Shown here piece by piece: positions 17,533-27,278 of a DNA stretch of 43,137 bases; position 1 is the first letter of the stretch, and every line of letters begins with the position of its first letter. The DNA is from Sneathiella sp. (GTDB lineage Bacteria > Pseudomonadota > Alphaproteobacteria > Sneathiellales > Sneathiellaceae), in the NCBI GenBank assembly GCA_002706985.1, contig PAKP01000049.1:1-43137 (forward strand), in the 5' to 3' direction. The notes under the pieces were generated by a model. It saw only the letters and a list, made by a program, of their open reading frames with translations. It did not search any database and had not been told where the DNA came from. The position numbers and the translations under genes are program-made.

Positions 17533-17548
17533 TGTTTCACGTGAAACA
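17533..17548. other. parS: parS site, perfect, in the mnmE-mnmG gap
   Basis: A second exact TGTTTCACGTGAAACA in the same gap. The two are 38 bases apart start to start and only 13 bases before the mnmE stop codon. Confidence 0.95.
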
Positions 17549-17561
17549 TTCCCTCCCGCCT

Positions 17562-18893
17562 CTATTTTCCAATACAGAAATCGCCGAAAATCACGTCCAG
17601 CACGTCTTCCACATCGATCCGCCCGGTAATCCGCCCCAGCGCGCGGACGGCAAGGCGAATATCTTCCGCTGCCAGCTCCGGTTCCATGGATCCATCGAAT
17701 CGTTCGAGGGCCGCAGCGCACTCCTCCAGCGCCTGGCGATGGCGCACGCGGGTCAGGGCCGGAGCGCCGGAAAGATCGAGGCGGTTCGTCACATCCATCT
17801 CCAATTCGGCCAGAAGAGCATCCAGCCCTTCTCCCGCCATGACCGACAGTGGGAAAAGACGCGGCGCAGTCTCCGTCTCCGGTTTTTCTACGACCAGGTC
17901 GGTCTTGTTGACCAGCCGGTAATCCCCGTCCTGTAGCAGGTCGGCGAATTCATCCGGGATCATGGGCGCGTCCGCCGTTGTCATGAAAAGGCGGATATCC
18001 GCCCGCGCCGCCCGCTCCCGCGCCCGTCGGACGCCTTCCCGCTCGATCCTGTTGTCCGAAAGCCGTAATCCCGCTGTATCGACGATTGTCACCGGATATC
18101 CGGCGAGATCCATCGGAACCTCGATAATATCGCGGGTCGTTCCCGCTTCGTCGGATACAATCGCCGCGTCGCGCCGGGCCAGCGCGTTCAGAAGGCTTGA
18201 TTTTCCGACATTGGGCCGCCCGAGAATGACGACATCCAGCCCTTCGCGTATTTTCTCCCCGCGATGACCATCGGAAAGATGATCAATAATCTCTTTCTTT
18301 AACAACGCAACTTTCGGGGCGACCGCCGCCGCGACCCCGCCCGGCAAATCCTCATCGGGGAAATCGATATCCGCCTCGAGATGCGCAAGAGAAGAAACCA
18401 GCGCCGAACGCCATCCTTCATAAATCCGGCCGAGTTCCCCCTGCATCTGGCGAAGCGCCTGGGTGGCCTGCGCTTCCGTCTCCGCATTTACGAGATCGCC
18501 GAGGCCTTCCGCTTCGGTCAGGTCCATCTTGCCATGCTCGAAGGCGCGGCGTGTAAATTCCCCCGGCATTGCGGGCCGATGCCCGGGAAATCCCGAGAGT
18601 TCCTCCATCACCGCCGCAAGAATGGCCGGACCGCCATGCAGATGCAGCTCGACCACATCCTCCCCGGTAAAACTTTCCGGCCCTTTGAAGAGAATGACAA
18701 GTGATTGATCTATAACGCTTTTATTTGAAGAACGATAAAGATTGCGAAGGCTCGCGACCCGTGGATCGGGCGCAGTCTTCCCCGTCATCCCCTCGAGCGA
18801 CGCCACGGCGCCCGGGCCCGAGATGCGCACGACGGCGACCCCGGCACGGCCCCGACCGCTCGCCAGCGCGTAAATGGTATCGGTGAAACTCAT
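17562..18893 (-). CDS. mnmE: tRNA uridine-5-carboxymethylaminomethyl(34) synthesis GTPase MnmE
   Basis: A 443-residue GTPase that partners MnmG in U34 tRNA modification. The N-terminal folate-binding TrmE domain begins MSFTDTIYALASGRGRAGVAVVRISG. The inserted G domain has GRPNVGKSSLLNALARRDAAIVSDEAGTTRD, DTAGLR and NKTDLV. The C terminus is the invariant FCIGK with the catalytic cysteine. Length is normal. It is read after the small DUF6489-type gene (27-base gap) and before mnmG. Confidence 0.97.
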   Translation of the reverse strand: MSFTDTIYALASGRGRAGVAVVRISGPGAVASLEGMTGKTAPDPRVASLRNLYRSSNKSVIDQSLVILFKGPESFTGEDVVELHLHGGPAILAAVMEELSGFPGHRPAMPGEFTRRAFEHGKMDLTEAEGLGDLVNAETEAQATQALRQMQGELGRIYEGWRSALVSSLAHLEADIDFPDEDLPGGVAAAVAPKVALLKKEIIDHLSDGHRGEKIREGLDVVILGRPNVGKSSLLNALARRDAAIVSDEAGTTRDIIEVPMDLAGYPVTIVDTAGLRLSDNRIEREGVRRARERAARADIRLFMTTADAPMIPDEFADLLQDGDYRLVNKTDLVVEKPETETAPRLFPLSVMAGEGLDALLAELEMDVTNRLDLSGAPALTRVRHRQALEECAAALERFDGSMEPELAAEDIRLAVRALGRITGRIDVEDVLDVIFGDFCIGK

Positions 18894-18920
18894 GGTGACA
18901 CCCGCCCGGAAGGCGCGCGG

Positions 18921-19166
18921 CTATTTGCCGTCATTGTCGCCTTTGGCAAATTGCGACCAGAACAGCTTCTGCATCTGCTCCATGCCCTGGATGCCCGCCG
19001 GAAGCCATGTCTTCATCATATTCTCCGGATCGAGATTGCCGATATTCTCCAGCATCTTGGCCTGCAGCTCTTTCATAACCGCCTCCTGCATCTTCTCGAC
19101 GTCCGGCAATCCGAGAAAAGTCCTTGCTTCCTGTGGCGTGCAATCAATATCAACTGTTATCTTCAT
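18921..19166 (-). CDS. DUF6489-type small protein
   Basis: An 81-residue cytoplasmic protein with a pattern I associate with DUF6489: MKITVDIDCTPQEARTFLGLPDVEKMQEAV followed by a helix and the WLPAGIQGMEQMQKLFWSQF ending. Function is unknown. The helical C terminus with repeated methionine and glutamine resembles phasin-like proteins only loosely. I chose ATG 19166, which matches the family start and has GGAG ten bases upstream; ATG 19175 or 19184 would add three or six residues. It heads the mnmE-mnmG-rsmG-parA-parB transcription unit and is divergent from the DUF255 protein. Confidence 0.75.
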   Translation of the reverse strand: MKITVDIDCTPQEARTFLGLPDVEKMQEAVMKELQAKMLENIGNLDPENMMKTWLPAGIQGMEQMQKLFWSQFAKGDNDGK

Positions 19167-19265
19167 GAGCGGCATACTCCTCATTGATCCGGCGACGGTT
19201 GCTCTGGTACAACAAACCCCATAGGTTCCTATATACCGAAACAGGGGTGCAAGAACAGGTTTGAG

Positions 19266-21308
19266 ATGAAAAATTTACTCGGCGCGGAAACAAGCCCCTA
19301 TCTTCTCCAGCATCAGGACAATCCGGTGCATTGGCAGCCCTGGAGCGCAGAAACCCTAGCACTTGCGAAGAAAGAAGGTAAGCCGATTCTGCTCAGTGTC
19401 GGCTATGCGGCCTGTCACTGGTGCCATGTGATGGCGCATGAAAGCTTTGAGGACGAGACGACCGCGGCGCTGATGAATGATCTCTTCATCAATATCAAGG
19501 TCGATCGGGAGGAACGGCCCGATATCGACCAGATTTACCAGACGGCCCTCGCCTTGCTCGGCGAACAGGGCGGATGGCCGCTGACCATGTTCCTCAATTC
19601 CAGTGGCGAGCCCTTCTGGGGCGGCACCTATTTTCCGCCGGCGAACTCCTACGGTCGGCCGGGGTTTCAGAATGTGCTCCAGACCGTCTCCGATATTTTC
19701 AGGAACGAGCCCGAAAAAGTCACCAAAAACCGCGATGCCCTGAAGGAGGCACTGAAAAACCTCAACCGTGGCCTGGATGGGGAGCGGCCGAAACTGACCC
19801 TGGAAATCATGGACCGCATCGCTGCCCGCTATGCCGAGGAGGCGGATCCGGAGCATGGCGGCATAGGCTCGGCCCCGAAATTCCCGCAAACCTATGTGCT
19901 GGAGAATATCTGGCGGAGTTATCTGCGCACCGGCAATATGTCCCTGTCGGAGATTGTGATCAAGGCCCTCACCGCCATGTCACAAGGGGGGATTTATGAT
20001 CATCTTGGCGGCGGATATGCGCGCTACTCGACCGATACCTTCTGGCTCGCCCCGCATTTCGAGAAGATGCTTTATGACAACGCGCAAATCCTCGATCTTT
20101 TGCTGCTCGTGCATCATGAGACGAAATCGGAACTGTTCGAGGAGCGCATCTATGAGACAATCGGCTGGCTGCTTCGCGAGATGACAACGCCGGAGGGCGG
20201 GTTTGCCGCCACCATCGATGCGGATTCGGAAGGTGTTGAAGGCAAGTTTTATGTCTGGTCCAAGGATGAGATTGACGAAATCCTCGGTGATCATGCCCCG
20301 CATTTCGCGGAGATATATGGGGTCTCCGCCGAAGGAAATTGGGAAAATACGAATATTCTCAACAGGGTAAAATATCCAGACCGGCTCGATATCGAGGCCG
20401 AGGCGGCCCTGGCGCCATGGCGCCAGAAACTGTTCGAGCATCGGGAGAGCCGCATTCGCCCGACCCTCGATGACAAGGTTCTTACCGACTGGAACGGCCT
20501 GATGATTGCAACGCTGGCTCGCGCGGGACAGTATTTCGGTGAGGCGCACTGGATTGAGGCGGCGGAGAACGCCTTCGTCGCCATCACAACGCATTCCATG
20601 GAAAATAATGGCCGCCTCCATCACAGTTTCCGCCTCGGGCGGGCGCAGCATACGGGACTTCTCGACGACTATGCCAATATGGCGCGCGCGGCCATCGCTC
20701 TTTATGAGATAACCGGCAAGGGCTTTTACCTGGAGCGCGCCGAACAATGGGCCGATATTCTCGACAAACATTTCTGGGATCATAACGGCGGCGGATATTT
20801 CTTCACCGCCGATGATGCGGAAGCCCTGATCGTGCGCAGCAAGAACGCCCATGACAATGCGGTTCCCGCCGGCAACGGCACAATGCTGGAAGTTCTCGCA
20901 AAACTGCATCTGCTGACCGGAAAACGGGAGCCGTTCGAGAAGGCAACCGAGCTTCTGCGATGTTTCTCGGCGGAGCTGGGCCGGAATTTCTTCCCGCTTG
21001 GAACGCTGCTCAATAATTTCGAGACATTGGTCAATGCCCGCCAGATCATTATCATTGGCGAGCGTAGCGATCCGCAAGTTATTGACCTGATTAATGTTTT
21101 GAAGGATTTCAGCCTGCCGTCGAAAGTTGTGAACGTGCTGGAGGATACCAGTACTCTCCCCTTCGATCATCCGGCGAAGGACAAGACGAAACTGGAGAAC
21201 AAACCGACGGCCCATCTCTGTAGCGGGCCGACCTGTTCGCTGCCTGCCAATTCCGTCGTCGATTTCGCCGCTCTGCTGAAGGAAGCAACGCAACATGCCC
21301 CAGCTTAG
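19266..21308 (+). CDS. Thioredoxin-domain protein of the DUF255/YyaL (spermatogenesis-associated protein 20-like) family
   Basis: A 680-residue protein with an N-terminal thioredoxin-like domain (DsbH type) followed by a six-hairpin glycosidase-like region. The start [61 protein letters not shown] has the CHWC pair at residues 50-53, and [17 protein letters not shown] and GGWPLTMFL follow, all hallmarks. The later part contains [21 protein letters not shown] and [12 protein letters not shown]. Its biochemical role is not established. No secretion signal is visible, so it is probably cytoplasmic. It overlaps the next gene by 14 bases. Confidence 0.92.
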   Translation: MKNLLGAETSPYLLQHQDNPVHWQPWSAETLALAKKEGKPILLSVGYAACHWCHVMAHESFEDETTAALMNDLFINIKVDREERPDIDQIYQTALALLGEQGGWPLTMFLNSSGEPFWGGTYFPPANSYGRPGFQNVLQTVSDIFRNEPEKVTKNRDALKEALKNLNRGLDGERPKLTLEIMDRIAARYAEEADPEHGGIGSAPKFPQTYVLENIWRSYLRTGNMSLSEIVIKALTAMSQGGIYDHLGGGYARYSTDTFWLAPHFEKMLYDNAQILDLLLLVHHETKSELFEERIYETIGWLLREMTTPEGGFAATIDADSEGVEGKFYVWSKDEIDEILGDHAPHFAEIYGVSAEGNWENTNILNRVKYPDRLDIEAEAALAPWRQKLFEHRESRIRPTLDDKVLTDWNGLMIATLARAGQYFGEAHWIEAAENAFVAITTHSMENNGRLHHSFRLGRAQHTGLLDDYANMARAAIALYEITGKGFYLERAEQWADILDKHFWDHNGGGYFFTADDAEALIVRSKNAHDNAVPAGNGTMLEVLAKLHLLTGKREPFEKATELLRCFSAELGRNFFPLGTLLNNFETLVNARQIIIIGERSDPQVIDLINVLKDFSLPSKVVNVLEDTSTLPFDHPAKDKTKLENKPTAHLCSGPTCSLPANSVVDFAALLKEATQHAPA

Positions 21309-21774
21309 CCTGCACAGCCCCGTCGGCGATCTAACCGTCACGGAGGAGGACGGTGTTATCATCTCCCTCGACTGGGGATGGGTTCCGGCGGAATGGCAAA
21401 ACAGAACCCCCCTGCTTGAACGCGCCGTGGACCAGCTGAACCGCTATTTCGATGGGGAAATTGGCGATTTCGATCTGCCCCTTGACCCGCCCGGCACGGC
21501 GTTTCAAAAGAAAGTCTGGTCGGAAATGCTGAAAATTCCGGCCGGACAAACGAAAAGCTACGGAGAGATTGCGAAAATACTCAACTCCGCCGCTCAGCCG
21601 GTGGGTACGGCCTGCGGCGCCAACCCGATCCCGATTATCATTCCCTGTCACAGAATACTTGCAGCGGGTGGCAAGATGGGGGGATACTCGGGCCTTGGTG
21701 GGCTGGAGACGAAAACAGCGCTGCTCCGGCTTGAAAAAGCCCTGCCGCATGAACAGCAACAGCTTGATTTATAA
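21295..21774 (+). CDS. ogt: Methylated-DNA--protein-cysteine methyltransferase
   Basis: A 159-residue DNA repair protein that transfers alkyl groups from O6-alkylguanine to its own cysteine. The active-site motif is IPCHRI with C118, preceded by the winged helix [44 protein letters not shown], including the arginine-finger region in a slightly divergent form (usual wording is ARAVGxAxxxNP; here [13 protein letters not shown]). The N-terminal domain is short, as in Ogt rather than the Ada fusion. It overlaps the DUF255 gene by 14 bases and is 36 bases before the quinone oxidoreductase, so the three are likely one operon. Confidence 0.93.
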   Translation: MPQLSLHSPVGDLTVTEEDGVIISLDWGWVPAEWQNRTPLLERAVDQLNRYFDGEIGDFDLPLDPPGTAFQKKVWSEMLKIPAGQTKSYGEIAKILNSAAQPVGTACGANPIPIIIPCHRILAAGGKMGGYSGLGGLETKTALLRLEKALPHEQQQLDL

Positions 21775-21810
21775 TAATAAACTGTGGGCGCAGTTATAAA
21801 GGGAAAAACA

Positions 21811-22785
21811 ATGACAAAAGCGATGGTACAAACAGAAGTCGGTGGACCCGAAGTCATGAAATGGCAGGATGTCGAGCTTGGCAGCCCCGGAAAGGGCGAG
21901 GTTCGCCTGCGCCATACCGCCGTCGGCCTCAATTTCATCGACATCTATTTCCGCACTGGTCTCTATCCGGCCCCGCTCCCCATGACAACGGGCATGGAGG
22001 CCGCCGGAGTGATTGAGGAAATCGGCGAAGGGGTGACGGGCTTCTCTGTCGGCGATCGCGTCGCCTATGCGGGCCGCCCCGTCGGTGCCTATTCGGAGGC
22101 GCGGGTGATGCCGGCGGATATCCTGATCAAGCTGCCCGACAGTATCGACGATAAAACCGCCGCGGCGATGATGCTCCAGGGGATGACGACGGAATATCTC
22201 CTGCAGCGAACGTTTCACGTGAAACAAGGCGATACCATCCTGTTTCATGCGGCGGCGGGCGGTGTCGGCCTCTTTGCCTGTCAGTGGGCACGGCATATTG
22301 GCGCCACGGTGATCGGCACGGTCGGATCGGAGGAAAAGGCGGAACTCGCGAAAGCCCATGGCTGCACCCATACGATCCTCTACCGGGAGGAGGATTTCCA
22401 GAAACGGGTTATGGAGATCACCGACGGCAAGGGCGTTCCGGTCGTCTATGATGCCATCGGTCAGGAGACGTTCGAGAAATCCCTCGACTGCCTCTCCCCG
22501 CGCGGATTGATGGTCTCCTTCGGCAATTCCTCGGGTCCGGTGAAAAATGTCGATCTCGCCATTCTCGGCGCAAAAGGCTCCCTCTATGTCACCCGCCCGT
22601 CCCTGATGACCTATACCGCAAAGCGCGAGGATCTCGAAAAATCCGCATCCGATCTGATGAAGCTCGTCGGTGACGGCGCGATCAAGGTCAATATCGGCCA
22701 AACCTATCCCCTCTCCGAGGCCCGCAAGGCCCATGAAGATCTGGAAGGGCGTAAAACCACCGGCTCAACGGTGTTTACGGTGTAA
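21811..22785 (+). CDS. qor: NADPH:quinone oxidoreductase (zinc-independent MDR family)
   Basis: A 324-residue member of the quinone oxidoreductase branch of the medium-chain dehydrogenase family, reducing quinones or enones with NADPH in the cytoplasm. It has LNFIDIYFRTGLYPAPLPMTTGMEAAGVIEEIGEGV, the Rossmann fold AAAGGVGLFACQWARHIGATVIGTVGS, and the VVYDAIGQETFEKSLDCLSPRG block. Zinc ligands are absent, as expected. ATG 21811 has AAAGGGA seven bases upstream; an earlier GTG at 21784 is less likely. A near-perfect parS lies within the coding region, read as TFHVKQ. A bidirectional terminator follows. Confidence 0.92.
   Translation: MTKAMVQTEVGGPEVMKWQDVELGSPGKGEVRLRHTAVGLNFIDIYFRTGLYPAPLPMTTGMEAAGVIEEIGEGVTGFSVGDRVAYAGRPVGAYSEARVMPADILIKLPDSIDDKTAAAMMLQGMTTEYLLQRTFHVKQGDTILFHAAAGGVGLFACQWARHIGATVIGTVGSEEKAELAKAHGCTHTILYREEDFQKRVMEITDGKGVPVVYDAIGQETFEKSLDCLSPRGLMVSFGNSSGPVKNVDLAILGAKGSLYVTRPSLMTYTAKREDLEKSASDLMKLVGDGAIKVNIGQTYPLSEARKAHEDLEGRKTTGSTVFTV
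22211..22226. other. parS: parS site, one mismatch, inside the quinone oxidoreductase gene
   Basis: CGTTTCACGTGAAACA differs from the parS consensus only at the first base. It lies about 4.7 kb from the intergenic pair and is the parS closest to the proposed origin. Confidence 0.85.
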
Positions 22786-22804
22786 GCCAGCCTCAAAACC
22801 CGAC

Positions 22805-22834
22805 AAAAAAGGCGCCCAAATGAGGCGCCTTTTT
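22805..22834. terminator. Bidirectional rho-independent terminator between qor and rho
   Basis: AAAAAAGGCGCC (22805-22816) and GGCGCCTTTTT (22824-22834) are near-perfect complements around a seven-base loop. The hairpin has a T-tract on both strands, so it can stop the plus-strand qor transcript and the minus-strand rho transcript that converge here. Confidence 0.9.
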
Positions 22835-22855
22835 CATGTAAATATCTGATTTCGT

Positions 22856-24115
22856 TTACGTATTCATGGAATCGAAGAAATCGTCGTTGGTTTTGCTCTG
22901 CTTGAGTTTGTCGAGCAGGAATTCCATGGCGTCGGTAGTGCCCATCGGGTTGAGGATACGGCGGAGGACCCACATTTTCTGCAAGGTTGCCTTGTCGACC
23001 AGCAATTCCTCTTTCCGGGTGCCGGATTTGGTGATGTCGATGGCCGGGAAGACACGCTTGTCGGAGAGCTTGCGATCGAGAATGATTTCCGAGTTACCGG
23101 TGCCCTTGAATTCTTCGAAGATAACCTCGTCCATGCGCGATCCGGTCTCGATCAGGGCGGTGGCGACGATGGTGAGCGAGCCCCCCTCCTCGATATTACG
23201 GGCTGCCCCGAAGAAGCGTTTCGGACGTTGCAGCGCATTGGCATCGACACCGCCGGTCAGCACCTTGCCGCTGGAGGGAACAACCGTGTTATAGGCGCGA
23301 GCGAGACGGGTGATACTGTCGAGCAGGATGACCACATCGCGTTTATGCTCAACCAGGCGCTTGGCCTTTTCGATAACCATTTCCGCCACCTGCACATGGC
23401 GGGCGGCCGGCTCATCAAAGGTGGAGCTGATCACTTCACCCCGGACGGAACGCTTCATATCCGTCACTTCCTCCGGCCGTTCGTCAATGAGAAGAACGAT
23501 GAGATAGACTTCCGGGTTATTGGTGGTGATGGAATTGGCGATATGCTGCAAGAGAACGGTTTTACCGGTTCTGGGCGGGGCGACAATCAACGCCCGCTGG
23601 CCCTTGCCCTGCGGTGAGACCAGGTCGATCACGCGGGCGGAATTGATGTTGTTGCTGGTCGGGTCCGGGGTTTCGAGCTTGATACGCTCATCCGGATAAA
23701 GCGGTGTCAGGTTGTCGAAATTGATCTTGTGGCGGGCTTTTTCCGGGTCTTCAAAGTTGATTTTCTGAACTTTCAGGAGTGCGAAATATCGCTCCCCATC
23801 TTTCGGGCTCCGGATCTGCCCTTCCACGGTATCGCCTGTGCGCAGCGAAAAGCGGCGGATCTGGCTCGGGCTGACATAGATATCATCCGGTCCGGCGAGA
23901 TAGTTCGCATCGGGAGAGCGCAGGAAACCGAAGCCATCCTGGAGAATCTCGAGCACGCCGCCGCCGGTAATCTCGGCGCCGTTTTCCGCCTCATATTTGA
24001 GGATAGCAAAAAGCTGTTCCTGCTTACGCAAGGTCGAGGCGTTCTCGATCTCGCGTTCTTCCGCCAGCATCAGGATTTCAGCGGGAGATTTTTTCTTAAG
24101 CTCTTGAAGATTCAT
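22856..24115 (-). CDS. rho: Transcription termination factor Rho
   Basis: A 419-residue hexameric RNA-dependent ATPase that ends transcription. The N-terminal helical domain ([18 protein letters not shown]) and the cold-shock-like RNA-binding fold with DGFGFLRS (60-67) are followed by the P-loop APPRTGKT at residues 179-186, [12 protein letters not shown], and [18 protein letters not shown]. Length is normal with no large insertion. The ATG has no strong ribosome-binding sequence. It is the last gene of the hemE-hemH-hemJ-rho run and ends at the bidirectional terminator. Confidence 0.97.
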   Translation of the reverse strand: MNLQELKKKSPAEILMLAEEREIENASTLRKQEQLFAILKYEAENGAEITGGGVLEILQDGFGFLRSPDANYLAGPDDIYVSPSQIRRFSLRTGDTVEGQIRSPKDGERYFALLKVQKINFEDPEKARHKINFDNLTPLYPDERIKLETPDPTSNNINSARVIDLVSPQGKGQRALIVAPPRTGKTVLLQHIANSITTNNPEVYLIVLLIDERPEEVTDMKRSVRGEVISSTFDEPAARHVQVAEMVIEKAKRLVEHKRDVVILLDSITRLARAYNTVVPSSGKVLTGGVDANALQRPKRFFGAARNIEEGGSLTIVATALIETGSRMDEVIFEEFKGTGNSEIILDRKLSDKRVFPAIDITKSGTRKEELLVDKATLQKMWVLRRILNPMGTTDAMEFLLDKLKQSKTNDDFFDSMNT

Positions 24116-24339
24116 AATGTTTTCTGCGCTCGATTTTTGGGAAATTTTTGGAAAAAGAGGACTAAACCAATAGTTTTATTACGGGATTACCGGACATTGC
24201 CGACGATAAGGTCTGATGAAAATTGCTTGTATACTCGTGATGCAATGAGACCGTGGAACAGGAATTGTCCAAAGAGATTGGCCCCTCTTGCCATTTTTGG
24301 CCGCATTAGTCAACCGAAATATGCAGCTTTAATTGCCCG

Positions 24340-24789
24340 TCAGAAGGGTTTTACAACGACCAGAATAACAATTCCGATAACAAGAACCGTAGGGATCTCA
24401 TTGACAAGACGATAGAATTTCGCCGGGCGCGTATTCTTGTCCGCCTCGAACTGTTTGCGCCATTTGGAAAGCTCCCCGTGAAACCAGCCCATCAGGAACA
24501 CCAGTGTCAGCTTCAACCATATCCAGGGTTCGCTCCAATCGACGATTCCGGGTGTCAGCAGCAGCAATCCGCCGAAGAAAAAGGTGAAAATCATGGCCGG
24601 ATTGATGATCCCGCGGAGCAAACGCCGTTCCATGATCTTGAAAGTTTCAGAGAGGTCCGAGCCAACCTCCGCATCCGCATGATAGACGAAAAGCCGCGGC
24701 AGATAGAACATTCCCGCCATCCAGGCAATGACCGAGATGATATGCAGGGCTTTTACCCAGGGATAAATATCAGCCAGAATGTCGTCCAA
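24340..24789 (-). CDS. hemJ: Protoporphyrinogen IX oxidase HemJ
   Basis: A 149-residue integral membrane protein that oxidises protoporphyrinogen IX to protoporphyrin IX, the step before iron insertion. Four membrane segments are visible, beginning ALHIISVIAWMAGMFYLPRLFVYH with the conserved histidine at residue 16, and later PAMIFTFFFGGLLLLTPG, WIWLKLTLVFLMGWFHG and EIPTVLVIGIVILVVVKPF. The RLLRGIINP and WRKQF segments are typical of HemJ. It sits between hemH and rho; 224 bases before rho may hold a rho promoter or leader. Confidence 0.95.
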   Translation of the reverse strand: MDDILADIYPWVKALHIISVIAWMAGMFYLPRLFVYHADAEVGSDLSETFKIMERRLLRGIINPAMIFTFFFGGLLLLTPGIVDWSEPWIWLKLTLVFLMGWFHGELSKWRKQFEADKNTRPAKFYRLVNEIPTVLVIGIVILVVVKPF

Positions 24790-24845
24790 GGTCTGTCCCT
24801 TTTCTTCAATTCGTCAATCACATCCGCTGTTTACGGGATTTTGCG

Positions 24846-25880
24846 TCATGACGCCAGCATCAAACAGTCTTTAAAGGTCGTCGGGCAAATCCGCCCACCG
24901 CTCTCGCTCGTGACATTTGCCGATTTCATTTTAAGCACCATCGCCGCGAGACCCGCAATAAAATCCGCATGAACACCAACGGTATCAACCCGGTAGTAGC
25001 CCGCGACGCCCTTTTCCCGGGCGAGTTTTTCATATTCGATATCGAGCTCGACCAGGGTTTCGGAATGTTCCGACACGAAAGCAATGGGAACGATGACAAG
25101 GTTGATGTTTTCTTCCCCGGCGCGATGAATTTCAGTCTCGGTCGACGGTTCAAGCCATTTCATCGGCCCCACTCGGCTCTGGTAACAGACTTTCCAGTCG
25201 AGATCGGGCCTGTTCAGCTTCGCCGCGACCCGTTTTGCCGTCTCCTCGACCTGAAACTGATAGGGATCGCCCTGATCGACGATTTTCTGGGGCAATCCAT
25301 GGGCGGAGAAAAGAAGGCGCAGGGGCTGTCCGTCCGGAATTTCCTTCATTTTACTGGAAATCAGGTCGGCATAGGCGGCGATAAAGCCCTCTTCCATTGG
25401 ATAGCAGCAAAGACGCGCCGTCGGGACATCAAGCCCGGCTTTTTTCGCGGCCCGCTGCCAGTCGGTAAAGGATGAGGCGGTTGTCGTTGAGGAAAACTGC
25501 GGATACAGCGGCAGCAGGATCACCTCATCTGGCGCCCAGTCCCGAACAGCCTGAGCGGTTTCATCGGAGAAAGGATGCCAGTAGCGCATGCTAATAAAGA
25601 GTTTATAGTCATCACTACCGGCTGTCGCCAGGCTCGCCTCAAGCGCGTCGGCCTGCGCTCTCGTTTGCTCCAAAATCGGCGAGGAACCGCCGATAAAGCT
25701 GTAGATTTCCTGTGCAACCGGTGCACGCCGTCGGGATATCAGCTTCGCCACCAGCCAGCGAAACGGCGTTGGCAGGCGGATAATCGCCGGATCGTTAAAC
25801 AGGTTGAAGAGAAACGGCTCCACCGCGTCCGACGTATCCGGACCACCAAGATTAAAGAGGACAACTGCTTTTTTTGCCAT
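24846..25880 (-). CDS. hemH: Ferrochelatase
   Basis: A 344-residue enzyme inserting ferrous iron into protoporphyrin IX to give heme. The start VVLFNLGGPDTSDAVEPFLFNLFNDPAIIRLP, the MRYWHPF and LPLYPQFSSTTTASS segments, FSAHGLP with the catalytic histidine at 194, and the later IAFVSEHSETLVELDIEY are all family signatures. The C-terminal tail is short with a few cysteines (ICPTTFKDCLMLAS); some ferrochelatases carry a 2Fe-2S cluster there, but the spacing is not convincing. It starts nine bases after hemE ends. Confidence 0.96.
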   Translation of the reverse strand: MAKKAVVLFNLGGPDTSDAVEPFLFNLFNDPAIIRLPTPFRWLVAKLISRRRAPVAQEIYSFIGGSSPILEQTRAQADALEASLATAGSDDYKLFISMRYWHPFSDETAQAVRDWAPDEVILLPLYPQFSSTTTASSFTDWQRAAKKAGLDVPTARLCCYPMEEGFIAAYADLISSKMKEIPDGQPLRLLFSAHGLPQKIVDQGDPYQFQVEETAKRVAAKLNRPDLDWKVCYQSRVGPMKWLEPSTETEIHRAGEENINLVIVPIAFVSEHSETLVELDIEYEKLAREKGVAGYYRVDTVGVHADFIAGLAAMVLKMKSANVTSESGGRICPTTFKDCLMLAS

Positions 25881-25889
25881 ATCTCCCTC

Positions 25890-26927
25890 TTATGCGCCGC
25901 GGATGAGTTCGCTGAGCCGCGCCACATTTTCGGGCGGCGTCTGCGGGACGATCCCGTGGCCGAGATTGAAGATAAACGGACCCTTGCCAAGGGTTTCAAG
26001 GATTGTCGCAATCCGTCTTTCCATTCCTGCGCCGCCGGTCACCAGCAACATCGGATCGAGATTGCCCTGCACGGGGACGAGGGATTGCACCTCCCGCGCC
26101 GCCCAGTCGAGCGGTGTTCCGGGGTCAAGGCTGACAGCGGTCACGCCGGTCTCCTTCACGAAGGAAATAATATTGCCGCCCACGCCCTTGGGAAAGCCGA
26201 TGACGGGCAAATCCGGATGGCGGGCACGTAACCCCGCCACGATCCGCCTTGTCGGCTCTATGGCCCATTTTTGGAATTCATCATCCGGCAGGACCCCGGC
26301 CCAGGTATCGAACAGCTGGACCACTTCGGCGCCGGCCTCGACCTGCTTCAGAAGATACTCGATCGTTGCCTCGACAAGAATATCCATCAACGCAGAAAAA
26401 CCGGCGGGATCGCTATAGGCCCAATGCTTGATATTGGCGTAATCCTTCGATCCGCGCCCCTCCACCATATAGGTCGCCACCGTCCAGGGGGCTCCCGCAA
26501 AGCCGATAAGCGTACAGTCCGTCGGGATCGACTGGCTGAGCCGCGCCACGGTCTCGTAAACCGGATTGAGGGTCTTGTGAATGGCTGAGAGATCAAGCCT
26601 GCCAAGCTCCGTCGCCGCGCGGATGGGATCAAGCACCGGTCCCTCGCCTTCCTTATAGGCAAGCGGTTGTCCCAACGCATGGGGGATCAGCAGGATATCG
26701 GCAAAGAGGATGGCTGCATCCATACCGTAGCGCCGTAAAGGCTGCAAAGTTACTTCCTCGGCAAGTTCCGGATTATAGCAGAGATCAAGGAAATTACCGG
26801 CCTTCGCCCGGGTCTCGCGATATTCGGGAAGATAGCGTCCGGCCTGGCGCATGAGCCAGAACGGAGGTCTCTCCATCTTCTCGCCTGACAAGCTTTTGAG
26901 CAGGGGCTTGTTTTTTGACACACTCAC
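25890..26927 (-). CDS. hemE: Uroporphyrinogen decarboxylase
   Basis: A 345-residue enzyme converting uroporphyrinogen III to coproporphyrinogen III in heme synthesis. It has the active-site [11 protein letters not shown] at residues 27-37, [20 protein letters not shown], and [16 protein letters not shown]. The start is GTG at 26927, supported by GAGAAGG eight bases upstream; a second GTG two codons later is also in frame. It is the first gene left of the proposed origin and reads away from it, as hemE does beside Cori in Caulobacter. The pathway continues in hemH and hemJ. Confidence 0.96.
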   Translation of the reverse strand: MSVSKNKPLLKSLSGEKMERPPFWLMRQAGRYLPEYRETRAKAGNFLDLCYNPELAEEVTLQPLRRYGMDAAILFADILLIPHALGQPLAYKEGEGPVLDPIRAATELGRLDLSAIHKTLNPVYETVARLSQSIPTDCTLIGFAGAPWTVATYMVEGRGSKDYANIKHWAYSDPAGFSALMDILVEATIEYLLKQVEAGAEVVQLFDTWAGVLPDDEFQKWAIEPTRRIVAGLRARHPDLPVIGFPKGVGGNIISFVKETGVTAVSLDPGTPLDWAAREVQSLVPVQGNLDPMLLVTGGAGMERRIATILETLGKGPFIFNLGHGIVPQTPPENVARLSELIRGA

Positions 26928-26954
26928 GCTGGATACCTTCTCAAAATCTTATCC

Positions 26955-26979
26955 CTTTAAATAATATATTTAAATAAAA
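26955..26979. other. AT-rich candidate DNA unwinding element
   Basis: A 25-base stretch starting at the last C of TTATCCC and composed almost only of A and T, forming an imperfect palindrome around AATATAT. Its position at one edge of the DnaA-motif array is where an unwinding element is expected. Confidence 0.5.
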
Positions 26980-27167
26980 GGAGGTAGTTGTTGTTATTCC
27001 CTGTGGGACATGGGGATTAAATTTTATCCCCGCCCTTTATAGATTTTCTGGGGATAAAATCCAGTGTTGTTCCGCTCTGGTGATAACTACGGGATAAATC
27101 CGCATTTGGGTCACCCTGAAAAGGAGGATAACGGGGATAAGTCGAAAAAACGGACTGTGTGGCTCGC

Positions 27168-27176
27168 TTATGCACA
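27168..27176 (+). other. DnaA box TTATGCACA
   Basis: A perfect match to TTATNCACA in the middle of the origin gap. Confidence 0.75.
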
Positions 27177-27278
27177 TTTTTAAAGGGCACGGCAGTCTAT
27201 CGTCCACAGCCGCATAAATGCCCCCTTAAAAAATCGGTCTTTGGGGAGAAAAATTTTGGGATTTCCCGAACAGCCATG

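Noticed and set aside
15348..17936. An 862-codon plus-strand open frame across rsmG, mnmG and mnmE
   Set aside because: It runs antisense to three clearly identified genes and its translation shows no recognisable domain.
19980..21362. A 460-codon minus-strand frame opposite the DUF255 gene
   Set aside because: The plus-strand protein is unmistakable; the antisense frame has no recognisable domain.
26956..26974. A possible CtrA site (TTAA-N7-TTAA) in the origin, as in Caulobacter
   Set aside because: The two TTAA elements in the AT-rich run are separated by nine, not seven, bases, and no other good pair occurs in the gap.
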